This document shows positions 39,903 through 51,400 of a stretch of DNA of 64,000 nt, piece by piece. Origin of the DNA: Paramoeba atlantica (taxonomy: Eukaryota; Discosea); the NCBI GenBank assembly GCA_977017575.1, contig CDRNVI010000058.1, positions 62,001 through 126,000 of the forward strand, in the 5' to 3' direction. The position numbers were made by a program, and so were the translations under genes. Position 1 is the first letter of the stretch; every line of letters starts with the position of its first letter. The notes under the pieces were generated by a model. The model saw only the letters and a program-made list of their open reading frames with translations, was not told where the DNA came from and ran no database searches.

Positions 39903-40384
39903 TATTAAAAAGCAGTAAAAAGATAAAAAAAAGAAATCCCCTTTGCGCACATGAGGTGAACTTTCATATTCCTTTTTCCTGTAGAATCATTCTACATTTT
40001 TAAGTGATGCTGCTATTGATCTTTATGATTTCAGGCTATCCTCGTCATTTAAATCAACAGACATACACACACAGTATACCAGCATACCACGGCATACCAC
40101 ACACAGTATACCAGCGTAAACAAGGATTTGCGGACAATAACTACCAATAGGGGCCTTGTCAACAAATGGTATTCCAAATACCACTCCAAAAATAATCAAA
40201 AATGACACGAAAGAGGCTTACCGCGCAGCCCAAAAACTAGTGTCATGGTGTAAAGATATAAATTAATTTTAGCATCACGCGTCTTTAACAAATTATCGTT
40301 TTCGGAATCAGAGAGTAAGTTTACATTTGCCGAAAATCAAAAATAAACACATGTATTAATAGAGCACCTAACGCCAGTTGTCGC
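39903..40384. other. Intergenic stretch upstream of proteasome alpha6
   Basis: It holds a duplicated ACACACAGTATACCAGC (about 40066 and 40098) with ACCACGGCATACC between the copies. Otherwise AT-rich with no gene seen. Confidence 0.4.
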
Positions 40385-40906
40385 CTACAACTGAGCACGT
40401 CGCGCCTCTCGAGTTCCCCTGCGGCGCATTTCCGTGTCGATTTGATGGGAGGTTTGATTGTGGTTGTAACCTGAACTTAGTGCTATTTCGTGCCCTGCTT
40501 CCAAATACCCTTTTCGACCCTCTGTAATGGAGTGATTGATTGACTTGCGTGCAGACTCGCTCACTACCCGATCCGCAACAAAGTCCAATGGGCATCGTCG
40601 CCCAGAGCTGCCATGCTGCTGTAGAGCCCAGGAGGCCCAAAGCACTATAGCAATATTCTGCAAAAAACGAACGATCTCGTGAAGGTCCTGCGGCTCGCTA
40701 CGCCACATTCGTTGTAGCCATCCGAATTTAGAAAACGGAAACGTTTTAGAGAGCCCAGAAAAGACGTTGCCAAGCAGCAAAGCTGCGGGAGCCAATGAAA
40801 CAATAATGGGAAGCGTTTTGCATGTGGGTAAAGGCAGCACACGCTCTTCCAAAAAGTGTACCACTTGATGAACTGGAATCCAAATGTCGGACATAGAGTT
40901 CTCCAT
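40385..40906 (-). CDS. Unidentified membrane protein
   Basis: 173 codons from MENSMSDIWIPVHQVV (Met5 is an alternative). Two hydrophobic segments are visible, TLPIIVSLAPAALLLGNVF (about 32-50) and FLQNIAIVLWASWALQ (about 81-96); the C-terminal half is polar and Arg-rich. I do not recognise the family. It is kept because of its clean frame, size and place in the cluster. Confidence 0.5.
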   Translation of the reverse strand: MENSMSDIWIPVHQVVHFLEERVLPLPTCKTLPIIVSLAPAALLLGNVFSGLSKTFPFSKFGWLQRMWRSEPQDLHEIVRFLQNIAIVLWASWALQQHGSSGRRCPLDFVADRVVSESARKSINHSITEGRKGYLEAGHEIALSSGYNHNQTSHQIDTEMRRRGTREARRAQL

Positions 40907-40984
40907 TAGTCAACAAAATGCAGCTAAATTATGATTATGTAGGACGCCAAAGGTTGTCTTAGCCATAGAAAATAAAAATAAATA

Positions 40985-41175
40985 CTATCCGCCTCCTATT
41001 TAATGGGGCTCCGATTTTGGGCGAAACGTCCTGTTAAAGGGGGGGTACATGGAAAAACATATGAAAAAAAAATCGCCCCCCCTTCGCGGCGCCGTTTTTA
41101 TCGTTGTTAAGCAAGTTGCTCCCTTTTGATACACTTTATGCTGTTGGGGTGGCTATAAAGGGCGGATTCGGAAAT
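40985..41175. mobile_element. End fragment of a C-run TIR element (same family as 59449-59744)
   Basis: CTATCCGCCTCCTATTTAAT… and the following ~190 bases align with the inverted right end of the element at 59449-59744: the TTTGGGC spacer, the inner TTTAAAGGG motif, and farther in TCGTTGTTAA and CTCCCTTTTG. TA precedes it (40983-40984). The other end was not found. Confidence 0.65.
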
Positions 41176-41385
41176 TATTTTTACTCTTCCCATCGTTCGG
41201 TTCGCGAGAAACAGTTCGGTTCGCGAGAAACAACTGCGAAGGCCTTCTGAAGCGAATATACGACAGATTTTTTCCCATCGGAGCTTCTGATTCCTGAACA
41301 GCAACATGGTACGAGAAGCACACGTATCTTATTCAACAAGACCCTATATTGATCACGTCTTTACAAAGCGCATGAGAGACTAATG

Positions 41386-41651
41386 GGGTAGAGACCCCAA
41401 AGCTTGGAGGCGTGACGCGGTGGTGTAATGACAAATTTATGTGCATGCAGTTACTTGCAAAAAATATGGACACTGTAGCCTCGTTTGTGCAGAGTAAAAG
41501 CGAGAAGGGAAAAGCTTCGAACTCGATTTTGAAATGCAAGCGTGTGTTAGATCGTTTCGGTGCATCTCTTATCGAAGCTGGTTGCATTTCTTTTCTCAAT
41601 GAATGTAACTGGTACTTAGTACGTACTATCCGTACTAAGGGGATGTATGTT
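41386..41651 (+). pseudogene. hAT-like transposase, 3'-terminal fragment (copy 2)
   Basis: ETPKLGGVTRWCNDKFMCMQ, AKNMDTVASFVQ and CISFLNECNWYL correspond to, and extend beyond, the C-terminal end of copy 1. The fragment ends in GTACTTAGTAC motifs and GTACTAAGGGGATGTATGTT, the inverted form of the outer end of copy 1 at 7357. It is truncated on its 5' side. It lies 60 bp from the 3' end of the J-protein gene. Confidence 0.7.
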
Positions 41652-41712
41652 AGTACAGAAAACTTGACAATTTCGAAAATATGATTCTAGAACGAAAAAC
41701 ATTACGCCGAAG

Positions 41713-42261
41713 CTACGACGATGTATCAAATGGTCTGTCATCTGCACGCCATGCGTGCCATGCTTGTTTTGGATCTCTGACCGCTTCCTCTGTAGGAGGC
41801 TCAAGCTCCTCATGCTTCATTTTAAAATTCTTCACGTAAAGTGTTTGATGCAAGAGAGCTTGCCGTCGTGCCAGCCATCCAAGCAAAAGTGATATACCAA
41901 AAAACATGGCAAGTACATCCCAACCATCGGTTAAACTTTCCTTAGATGTGCTCACTCGATTATATCCGGACCCCTCATCATGAGTTACTCGATTGCATTC
42001 GATGGGTTTCCGCAACGGGTCATCAGCATACCTATCCAATAATTTGTAGGACTCTTGTAACAGACGAAAATTCTCATTGGTACCACCGTGATCAGGATGG
42101 TGCTTCAAAAGTAGCTGCCGATATTTCTTCTTTAACCTTGTTCGGCTGACAGACTCATTTAATTTAAATCCGAACAACCCAAAGGCCTGTGATATTTTTA
42201 CGCCATCTGCAGGAGTGAATACATCACTTTGACGACACAGTAGCTGAGCACTCCTTATCAT
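41713..42261 (-). CDS. Membrane-anchored J-domain protein
   Basis: 182 codons. The J domain (about residues 25-80) has the HPD motif in LLLKHHPDHGGTNENF, which stimulates Hsp70 ATPase. A hydrophobic segment VLAMFFGISLLLGWLA (about 128-143) follows, then a charged tail ending PFDTSS. A J domain in front of a membrane span is the reverse of Pam18/Tim14. The N terminus MIRSAQLLCRQSDVF is presequence-like, so a mitochondrial inner-membrane co-chaperone is plausible but not shown. Confidence 0.8.
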   Translation of the reverse strand: MIRSAQLLCRQSDVFTPADGVKISQAFGLFGFKLNESVSRTRLKKKYRQLLLKHHPDHGGTNENFRLLQESYKLLDRYADDPLRKPIECNRVTHDEGSGYNRVSTSKESLTDGWDVLAMFFGISLLLGWLARRQALLHQTLYVKNFKMKHEELEPPTEEAVRDPKQAWHAWRADDRPFDTSS

Positions 42262-42656
42262 GGCCTCTCTCTAGGACACATTTATTCCCATGTAAACATG
42301 ACTACTACTGTAGGTAAAACGAATACTTTGCATTGTACAGTAGCTCGTAGCTTTGTAAATATATGCCAAGGTGATTTAGGCAAGTAGATAAGAGAAATGT
42401 ACCATTCTTAATGTTTCAAATTCCCAATTAGGGTCAAGAAAACGATGTAAAAGCAGTATGTTGTTTCTATTCTAGTCACAAAAATGGTGATAATCAAGCT
42501 AAAAAAAGCTACAGAAAATTATTATCGAGATAAAGTTCTCGCAAAATGACGGTTTTTGAGCAATTAAAAATGAAGTACAACACATTGTACTTCAGTAGAA
42601 AAGACGGTGTTGACCGAACAGTGGGACGTGGAACGTTAAAAGTACTCTACCGAACT
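42262..42656. other. Intergenic stretch between PIF1 and the J protein
   Basis: AT-rich. A 60-codon plus frame (42546-42728) overlaps the PIF1 3' end and looks spurious. Nothing else seen. Confidence 0.4.
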
Positions 42657-45071
42657 CTAAGTAGGAACGAGGCTCGCCTTTGCAAGAATGGCTGCGACAT
42701 CACGTGCCACTCCAGTTTTTCCAAGTGAAAAGTGATCTTCTAGAATTTCATTGTAAGTCTTCACATGATCTGTGGTCCTCTCTTTTCGATACTTCTTAGG
42801 CTTATATTCTCCTTTATTTTCGACCGTCATACAAAAGGTATTTTTTGACAATGAACCAAGACACTGTTTCGTAGTCCTCATTTTCTTTTCAAAACCGATG
42901 GCATTCTTGTCTACGCGAACGGCACGGGGGGTGAGTCCTCTTACAGTCATCTGCCTGGGATCGCGTACTCGACTCAGAGCCACGTAGGCAAGATGGTCGC
43001 AATTCCAATGATCGGAGAGGTCCAGAACCACCTTCCCTTCGAGTGTCAGACCCTGTACCTTGTGTACGGTAAAAGCGTAGCCGAGACAGAGAGGAATACA
43101 CACCAGAGAGATGCCAAAGTACTTATCTATAGGCCTGCCTCCGATAACCATTGCGACGGGAGGAACCGTCATGGTCTCCCCGTTGGGGAACTCCACAATA
43201 GGATAGTGAAACACCGTCTCCCCGCGACTCATCATCTCCTGCTCATAGAGTTCAATGCCCTGTTTGAAGTACTGTATCGAATATGTATTCTCTTTAGGAA
43301 GTTCTCCAAACCCCACCACGCGACCAACGGAACCGTTTACCAGAGTATGCGAAAAATTCTTTCGTAACATAACGCGAACTCCTTTTTTTAAAAGGAACTC
43401 ACGATGCATTGTTTCACTCCCCAGTTGACTTTGAAGTGGTCGTATGTACCGCGTCGGTACGATATGGGGACTTACTTCCTTCACAAATGTCGCACTGGTG
43501 ATTTTCAAAACCTCTAACATTTTTACGTACACCACATGCGAGAAACGCTTTGAGGGTACCGTAAACCCAGGACCGGGGTCAACTTCTCCAAGTCGGGCTC
43601 GAAAGCCTACCAGAAACCCTTTGCTCGTGACGCCCTCCTCCCTGGGCGCCACCACCTCATCCATCAGCAGGGCGCACGCCTCACACACCCCGGGGGGGAC
43701 GCCAAAGTCCAAAAATATCCTCTCGAGCTTGTGCTCTACTTTTGCACGCATTTTGTTCATCCACATCCCCAGGTTCGCGTAGGGTATATTCACACGAAAG
43801 ACGGCCACCTGGGTCCAGCACCCGACCAGCTCCACGTCGCTGATAATACTCGAGTACCGCACCATGGGGCCCGGGGTACGGTGGAGCATGCGGTCGTTAC
43901 GCTCCTGAGCCGGGGCGTTCTTGAAATACAAATACGTCGCTTCCGGAATCTCCGGCAGGGGCTCGTCAAGCGAGAGGTGTTTCACACTCTCGTTGAACAG
44001 GTCGGTGTTTAAGACTCCTTTGCGGAGTTTCTGAAGCACGTGAAGAAAGTTGCTGTCCTTGGATTCCTCGAGATGGGCACGTAGCCTGTGGTTGGTGGTT
44101 AGTTTCACGTGCAGGAAGCGTTTCATGAAGAGACGGCTTTTAAAGAGGGATTGGTTGCCAGGGACAGTGCCCAACTGAAGAAAATCACCACAAAGAATGA
44201 TTTGCAAGCCACCAAACGGAGAATTATTACCTCGCGCCGCTCGACAGCAACGATCTAATTTTTCGAGCATCTGCCAAGGGAGCATCGAAACCTCATCGAT
44301 GAGGAGCGCATCGTATTGCTTCATGGCTGCCCTTCTGTTGACGTTAAAACCAAAAATGTGCTGTAGGGTGTTGCCATCGACATTGATGGCTGCTACCCCA
44401 GTGGTAGCTGTAACACACACGTCAAGCCCACGGGACATTAAAGTTTGCGCAATAAACCGAACCAGCGCAGTTTTCCCGGTACCAGCTGATCCCCCAATGT
44501 ATATGTTATGACCCTTTATGACAAGTTCTAACACCGTTCGCTGTTCGTCGCATAGCGGAAGCTTTGTGATTTGTTTTCCGCACTTAAGAACCTGCTTCGC
44601 AGGAGCGTATTCGACCCCGTTCGTAGGATCTTCGGGGAGAGAGACTACTTCCCCTAACGAGAGATCACTTTCAGGAGGCCTGAGTGATAGAGAAATTGCT
44701 GCGTTGTCTATATTCATCACTGTATTTCTCGACATATCCATGTTTTGGAAGGCCACAGGTACGGTGGGACTTGCTAGTAAATAATTTTTAATACTGTCCT
44801 TGAATGATTCCAAGTTCGCGCTATTTAGTGCGTTCTCCTCAAGTGTTTTTCGCAATGTTGCAGGTAACTCCTTAAGATATTTAGAAAGGAATACAGAATG
44901 TCCTTTCCTTCTCAATATCGTCGATGCAGCATTCGAAAATTTGGACTCATCATCAATTGAGACTAATCCAGTTTCAGGATGGCGTAGAAATCCCATTTGT
45001 CGCATGCTGTGAGGTGTGCACGTACGAAAAGGTCTATGGTACTTTCTACAACGAGGGATGCTCCGGAACAT
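42657..45071 (-). CDS. PIF1: PIF1-family DNA helicase, probably mitochondrial
   Basis: 804 codons. A 5'-3' DNA helicase of superfamily 1B. Walker A GGSAGTGKT (193-201), TATTGVAAINVDG (motif Ia), LLIDEVSMLP (Walker B), GGLQIILCGDFLQL (motif III), and C-terminal AFTVHKVQGLTLE and AYVALSRVRD (motifs V-VI). A ~165-residue N-terminal extension begins MFRSIPRCRKYHRPFRTCTP, strongly basic without acids, as expected of a mitochondrial presequence. Kinetoplastids have expanded PIF1 families with several mitochondrial members that handle kinetoplast DNA; which member this is cannot be told by eye. Confidence 0.93.
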   Translation of the reverse strand: MFRSIPRCRKYHRPFRTCTPHSMRQMGFLRHPETGLVSIDDESKFSNAASTILRRKGHSVFLSKYLKELPATLRKTLEENALNSANLESFKDSIKNYLLASPTVPVAFQNMDMSRNTVMNIDNAAISLSLRPPESDLSLGEVVSLPEDPTNGVEYAPAKQVLKCGKQITKLPLCDEQRTVLELVIKGHNIYIGGSAGTGKTALVRFIAQTLMSRGLDVCVTATTGVAAINVDGNTLQHIFGFNVNRRAAMKQYDALLIDEVSMLPWQMLEKLDRCCRAARGNNSPFGGLQIILCGDFLQLGTVPGNQSLFKSRLFMKRFLHVKLTTNHRLRAHLEESKDSNFLHVLQKLRKGVLNTDLFNESVKHLSLDEPLPEIPEATYLYFKNAPAQERNDRMLHRTPGPMVRYSSIISDVELVGCWTQVAVFRVNIPYANLGMWMNKMRAKVEHKLERIFLDFGVPPGVCEACALLMDEVVAPREEGVTSKGFLVGFRARLGEVDPGPGFTVPSKRFSHVVYVKMLEVLKITSATFVKEVSPHIVPTRYIRPLQSQLGSETMHREFLLKKGVRVMLRKNFSHTLVNGSVGRVVGFGELPKENTYSIQYFKQGIELYEQEMMSRGETVFHYPIVEFPNGETMTVPPVAMVIGGRPIDKYFGISLVCIPLCLGYAFTVHKVQGLTLEGKVVLDLSDHWNCDHLAYVALSRVRDPRQMTVRGLTPRAVRVDKNAIGFEKKMRTTKQCLGSLSKNTFCMTVENKGEYKPKKYRKERTTDHVKTYNEILEDHFSLGKTGVARDVAAILAKASLVPT

Positions 45072-45489
45072 GATTTTTGGCGAGGATCTTAGAACTTTCT
45101 CACTGTAAATATAAATATTTTTGTATCTACTGTTTCATGCAATATTTTCATTTGCTTTGCGAATGGCTGGAATGTGAAAAGTGGAATTAGCCAAAAACCA
45201 ATACAAAAATGTATTTATTTCTCTCACCAGCTTCTCGACTGATCATAGTGTCTGTCCACTATCACATTATTTAATATCAATAATTAAGAAAGCTCGCCGA
45301 GTAGCGAGCTTCTGTGCATCGAGCAAATTGGCATCGAGTAATTATATCGAATAATAGCAACACAACCATCATAAAGGGCTGCTAATATGTTTGCTGCATA
45401 CATGTGTAGTGCAAGTCAGCTACCGCCCAGCAAATTCTGGATAGTGGAGTGTAAAGGTTACAAAGAAAAATTCTCTAAATTCTTTCAGA
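45072..45489. other. Intergenic stretch upstream of PIF1
   Basis: AT-rich, with a short hairpin GCTCGCCGAGTAGCGAGC (about 45292-45309). No gene recognised. Confidence 0.4.
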
Positions 45490-48400
45490 TTAGTCAAAAG
45501 ATAAGTCATGCATACATGTAGGTGTTTTGTGACGGTAATTCACAGTTTTCTCTTTACACATTTTTCGTGTTGAATGGTTGGTAAATACGGGAATACGACG
45601 CTCCGGATTACGAGATAAACTTTCGTGTTGAACAAGAATTTTATGACTTATTCTGCGTGATTCTTTTCTGGAATCTATTTTAGGATCCCTAGACTTGCTT
45701 GAGAGACCCTTTTGCACATTTGATTCCACGATCTGAAGTCTGTGGGGTGATGTTACGTCCGTTTTACCACTTACCCGAGACAACAAAATTTGTCGACTCT
45801 TTCCGACCGTTTCATTTGGACGTAAGAATGACCTTTGTGCAGTACTTTGCTTTTGTTTACCTGATATTCTCAAGTTTTCCTTAATAGCTTTATGAGATTC
45901 AGAATTTCCAAAAGAAAACGGACCCGGTTCCAACACATCGCGTTTTCGGAGCAAAGCATTGCCGATTGTTTTTTCCTTAATCCCAATATGCGATTGCCTT
46001 GAGCTTGTGTAATTCTGTACCTTGGAGTAAGACTTTCTCTTTTGGGGTCGGGTTCTTGACTGTCTCTTTTCAATCCCAGTAAGCGATTGCCTTGATAGCG
46101 CAGAATTCTGCATCTTTGAATAAGACTCTTTTTTCAGGGGTTGGGCACTTGCCTTCTTGTGCTTAGTCCCAATCTGCGACTGCCTTAGCATCGCTAAATT
46201 CTGCACCTCAGAGTAAAACGCTTTCTTTTGGGGTCGGATGTTTGACTGTCTATCTTCGGTCCCAATGTGCAGCTCCCTTGCTCTTGGAAAACTCTGCATC
46301 ATCGGATAAAACTCCTTCCTTTGGGGTCGGGCGCTCGCCTTTTTGTTTCTAGTCCCAATCTGCGACTGCGCTGGGCTTGCAAAATTCTGCACCTTGGAGT
46401 AAGACTCTCTCTTTTGGGGTCGGGTGCTTGACTGTCTGTTTTCAATCCCAATGAGCGATTGCCTTGATAACGCAGAATTCTGCATCTTTGAATACGACTC
46501 CTTTTTCTGGGGTTGGGTGCTTGACTGCTTGTGTTCAGCCCCAATTTGCGTCTGCCTTGGTATCGCAAAATTCTGCACCTCAGGGTAAAACGCTTTCTTT
46601 TGGGGTCGGATGCTTGGCTGTCTGCTTTCAATCCCAATCTGCGACTGCGCTGGGCTCGCAAAATTCTGCACCTTGGAGTAAGACTCTCTCTTTTGGGGTC
46701 CGGTGCTAAACTGTCTATTTTTAGTCCCAATATCCGACCCCCTTGCTCTTGAAAAACTCTGCATCTTCGGATAAAACTCTTTCCTTTGGGGCTGGATGCT
46801 TGCCACCTTTTGATACTTTAATGAACCCGGAGAATTACTGGAACTTATCTTAGATTTCTGTTTTAATCTCAAGGGCAACAAGCCAGCAATAGGAGAGATG
46901 AAGCTTCGAAGGGGAGATTTTTCTTCCCCCTTTTCAGACAGCCCTACATACTTTTTCTTGCATATTTTTCCGACTTCATTCCTCGGTACACTAGTCGACA
47001 GAGTTACAGACTTTCTGTGGGGGATTGATTTCGCTTTGGTATGATTTCGATCAACGCGATAAGAAGTCCTCGATATTCCACGGGATTCCGTTAACCCATG
47101 AGGGAGTGGTTTCGCTTTGCTCTGCCTTCGATCAACACGAGAAGAAGTCTTCGGTATTCCATCGGATTTCGTTGACCTAAGGGTTCCTCTGGCGACGATT
47201 TGCTTCACGTTCAATTTTTCACCCATTCCGGATTTTGGTACGTTCTGCTCATTCGCGAGATACTTCTTTCTCGGTGCTTTGGAGACAGTTTTAACATTAC
47301 CCTTTTTACAACTATGTTTGGCTCCTGTGTAAAGGAGCGAAACCATTTGAATAAGTGAAGATACTTCGCTTGTACACGCAACATTGCACTTGCGGAATAT
47401 CTCAAACAATTTAGGAACATGCATATGTTTCAAGAGACTACCCCTTGTAGATGACCCCGCAATAAGTGAAACGCCTAAAACCAGCGTGAGAACGCGACAA
47501 ATTTCGCTCTTCTCCACATCAGACAGAGAAGTATTTTTGTTGCCAAGCAGTGCCGTCAGAACAATCAAAAGGTTTTCACAGTTCGGATTACCATTGCTTT
47601 CGTTAGCAGACTTCTCCCGAACATTCTCCACTTCCACGGAACGTGAATCAACAACAGCACGTTTCCCCGTATCAGTTTCCGATTTCTCTTTTGCAGCTAC
47701 TCCCAACGTTGTATCTCCGGAACTTGTTTCCAAAACAGGCAGCACATTATCCGAAATAGTACCCGGCGGGTGGCTCTTCACACGCTCGGATTGACAAGTA
47801 AGTTTCGTACTCCCGGATGAATCCAACGAGAGGCTCTGGGGTTCATCGTCCAAATCGACCTCCACAGATTCCACCATTGAGACAACCTTGGATGGGGTAG
47901 GAGTGGGTTTGCTGACCGACCCTGTTGGCTTCGTTGTGCTTGCCACAGGCTTTGGTGCAGATGCAGCAGGTTTCGGTGGAGCGGGTATGAAATCATCGTC
48001 CTCATCATCATCAAAGTTGAACTGTGGCTTGGAGGCAACCTTGGATGGGGTAGGAGTGGGTTTGCTGACCGTCTCTCCTGGCTTCCTTGTGCTTGCCACA
48101 GGTTTTGGTACGGATACAGAAGGTTTCGGTGGAGCGGGTATGAAGTCATCGTCTTCATCATCAAAGCTGAGCTGTGGCTTGGAGGCAACCTTGGATGAGG
48201 TAGGAGTGGGTTTGCTGACCGTCTCTGTTGGCATCGCTGTGCTCGCCCCAGGTTTTGGTACAGATGTAGCAGGTTTCGGTGGAGCGGGTATGAAGTCATC
48301 GTCCTCATCATCATCAAAGTTGAACTGTGGCTTGGAGGCAACCTTGGATGGGGTAGGAGTGGGTTTGCTGACCGTCTCTGTTGACTTCGTTGTGCTTGCT

Positions 48401-51400
48401 ACAGGCTTTGGTGCAGATGTAGCAGGTTTCGGTGGAGCGGGTATGAAGTCATCGTCTTCATCATCAAAGCTGAGCTGTGGCTTGGAGGCAAACTTGGATG
48501 GGGCAGGAGTGGGTTTGCTGACCGTCTCTGTTGGCATCGCTGTGCTCGCCCCAGGTTTTGGTACAGATGTAGCAGGTTTCGGTGGAGCGGGTATGAAATC
48601 ATCGTCCTCATCATCATCAAAGCTGAACTGTGGCTTGGAGGCAACCTTGGATGGGGTAGGAGTGGGTTTGCTGACTGTTTCCCCTCGCTTCGTTGTGCTT
48701 GCCACAGGCTTTGGTGCAGACGCAGCAGGTTTCGGTGGAGCGGGTATGAAGTCATCGTCCTCATCATCATCAAAGCTGAGCTGTGGCTTGGAGGCAACCT
48801 TGGATGGGATAGGAGTGGGTTTGCTGACCGTCTCTGTTGACTTCGTTGTGCTTGCTACAGGCTTTGGTGCAGATGCAGCAGGTTTCGGTGGAGCGGGTAT
48901 GAAGTCATCGTCCTCATCATCATCAAAGCTGAGCTGTGGCTTGGAGGCAACCTTGGATGGGATAGGAGTGGGTTTGCTGACCGTCTCTGTTGACTTCGTT
49001 GTGCTTGCTACAGGCTTTGGTGCAGATGTAGCAGGTTTCGGTGGAGCGGGTATGAAGTCATCGTCCTCATCATCATCAAAGCTGGACTGTGGCTTGGAGG
49101 CAACCTTGGATGGGATAGGAGTGGGTTTGCTGACCGTCTCTGTTGACTTCGTTGTGCTTGCTACAGGCTTTGGTGCAGATGTAGCAGGTTTCGGTGGAGC
49201 GGGTATGAAGTCATCGTCCTCATCATCATCAAAGCTGGACTGTGGCTTGGAGGCAACCTTGGATGGGGTAGGAGTGGGTTTGCTGACCGTCTCTGTTGAC
49301 TTCGTTGTGCTTGCTACAGGCTTTGGTGCAGATGTAGCAGGTTTTGGTGGAGCGGGTATGAAATCATCGTCTTCATCATCAAAGCTGAGCTGTGGCTTGG
49401 AGGCAACCTTGGATGGGATAGGAGTGGGTTTGCTGACCGTCTCTGTTGACTTCGTTGTGCTTGCCACAGGCTTTGGTGCAGATGTAGCAGGTTTCGGTGG
49501 AGCGGGTATGAAATCATCGTCCTCATCATCATCAAAGTTGAGCTGTGGCTTGGAGGCAACCTTGGATGGGGTAGGAGCGGGTTTGCTGACCGTCTCTGTT
49601 GGCTTCGTTGTGCTTGCCACAGGCTTTGGTGCAGATGCAGCAGGTTTCGGTGGAGCGGGTATGAAATCATCGTCCTCATCATCATCAAAGTTGAGCTGTG
49701 GCTTGGAGGCAACCTTGGATGGGGTAGGAGTGGGTTTGCTGACCGTCTCTGTTGACTTCGTTGTGCTTGCTACAGGCTTTGGTGCAGATGTAGCAGGTTT
49801 CGGTGGAGCGGGTATGAAATCATCGTCCTCTTCATCATCAAAGCTGAGCTGTGGCTTGGAGGCAACCTTGGATGGGGTAGGAGCGGGTTTGCTGACCGTC
49901 TCTGTTGGCTTCGTTGTGCTTGCCACAGGCTTTGGTGCAGATGTAGCAGGTTTTGGTGGAGCGGGTATGAAATCATCGTCTTCATCATCAAAGCTGAGCT
50001 GTGGCTTGGAGGCAACCTTGGATGGGATAGGAGTGGGTTTGCTGACCGTCTCTGTTGACTTCGTTGTGCTTGCCACAGGCTTTGGTGCAGATGTAGCAGG
50101 TTTCGGTGGAGCGGGTATGAAATCATCGTCCTCATCATCATCAAAGTTGAGCTGTGGCTTGGAGGCAACCTTGGATGGGGTAGGAGCGGGTTTGCTGACC
50201 GTCTCTGTTGGCTTCGTTGTGCTTGCCACAGGCTTTGGTGCAGATGCAGCAGGTTTCGGTGGAGCGGGTATGAAATCATCGTCCTCATCATCATCAAAGT
50301 TGAGCTGTGGCTTGGAGGCAACCTTGGATGGGGTAGGAGTGGGTTTGCTGACCGTCTCCGTTGACTTCGTTGTGCTTGCCACAGGCTTTGGTGCTGATGC
50401 AGCAGGTTTCGGTGGAGCGGGTATGAAATCATCGTCCTCATCATCATCAAAGCTGAGCTGTGGCTTGGAGGCAACCTTGGATGAGGTAGGAGTGGGTTTG
50501 CTGACTGTCTCTGTTGGCTTTGCTGTGCTCGCCACAGGCTTTGGTGCAGATGCAACAGGTTTCGGTGGAGCGGGTATGAAGTCATCGTCCTCATCATCAT
50601 CAAAGCTGAACTGTGGCTTGGAGGCAACCTTGGATGGGGCAGGAGTGGGTTTGCTGACCGTCTCTGTTGGCTTCGTTGTGCTTGCCACAGGCTTTGGTGC
50701 AGATGTAGCAGGTTTCGGTGGAGCGGGTATGAAATCATCGTCCTCATCATCATCAAAGCTGAGCTGTGGCTTGGAGGCAACCTTGGATGAGGTAGGAGTG
50801 GGTTTGCTGACCGTCTCTGTTGGCTTTGCTGTGCTCGCCACAGGCTTTGGTGCAGATGCAACAGGTTTCGGTGGAGCGGGTATGAAGTCATCGTCTTCAT
50901 CATCAAAGCTGAACTGTGGCTTGGAGGCAACCTTGGATGGGGTAGGAGTGGGTTTGCTGACCGTCTCTGTTGACTTCGTTGTGCTCGCCACAGGTTTTGG
51001 TACAGATGCAGCAGGTTTCGGTGGAGCGGGTATGAAATCATCGTCCTCATCATCATCAAAGCTGAACTGTGGTTTGGAGGCAACCTTGGATGGGATAGGA
51101 GTGGGTTTGCTGACCGTCTCTGTTGGCTTCGTTGTGCTTGCTACAGGTTTTAGTGCAGATGCAACAGGTTTCGGTGGAGCGGGTATGAAGTCATCGTCCT
51201 CATCATCATCAAAGCTGAACTGTGGCTTGGAGGCAACCTTGGATGAGGTAGGAGTGGGTTTGCTGACCGTCTCTGTTGGCTTCGTTGTGCTTGCCACAGG
51301 TTTTGGTGCAGATGCAGCAGGTTTCGGTGGAGCGGGTATGAAGTCATCGTCCTCATCATCACCAAAGCTGAACTGTGGCTTGGAGGCAACCTTGGATGGG

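Noticed and set aside
41640-41662. Second spliced-leader-like match on the minus strand (TTTTCTGTACTA)
   Set aside because: The match is short, overlaps the terminal repeat of the hAT-like fragment and lacks the ACAG start and TTG|GT junction.
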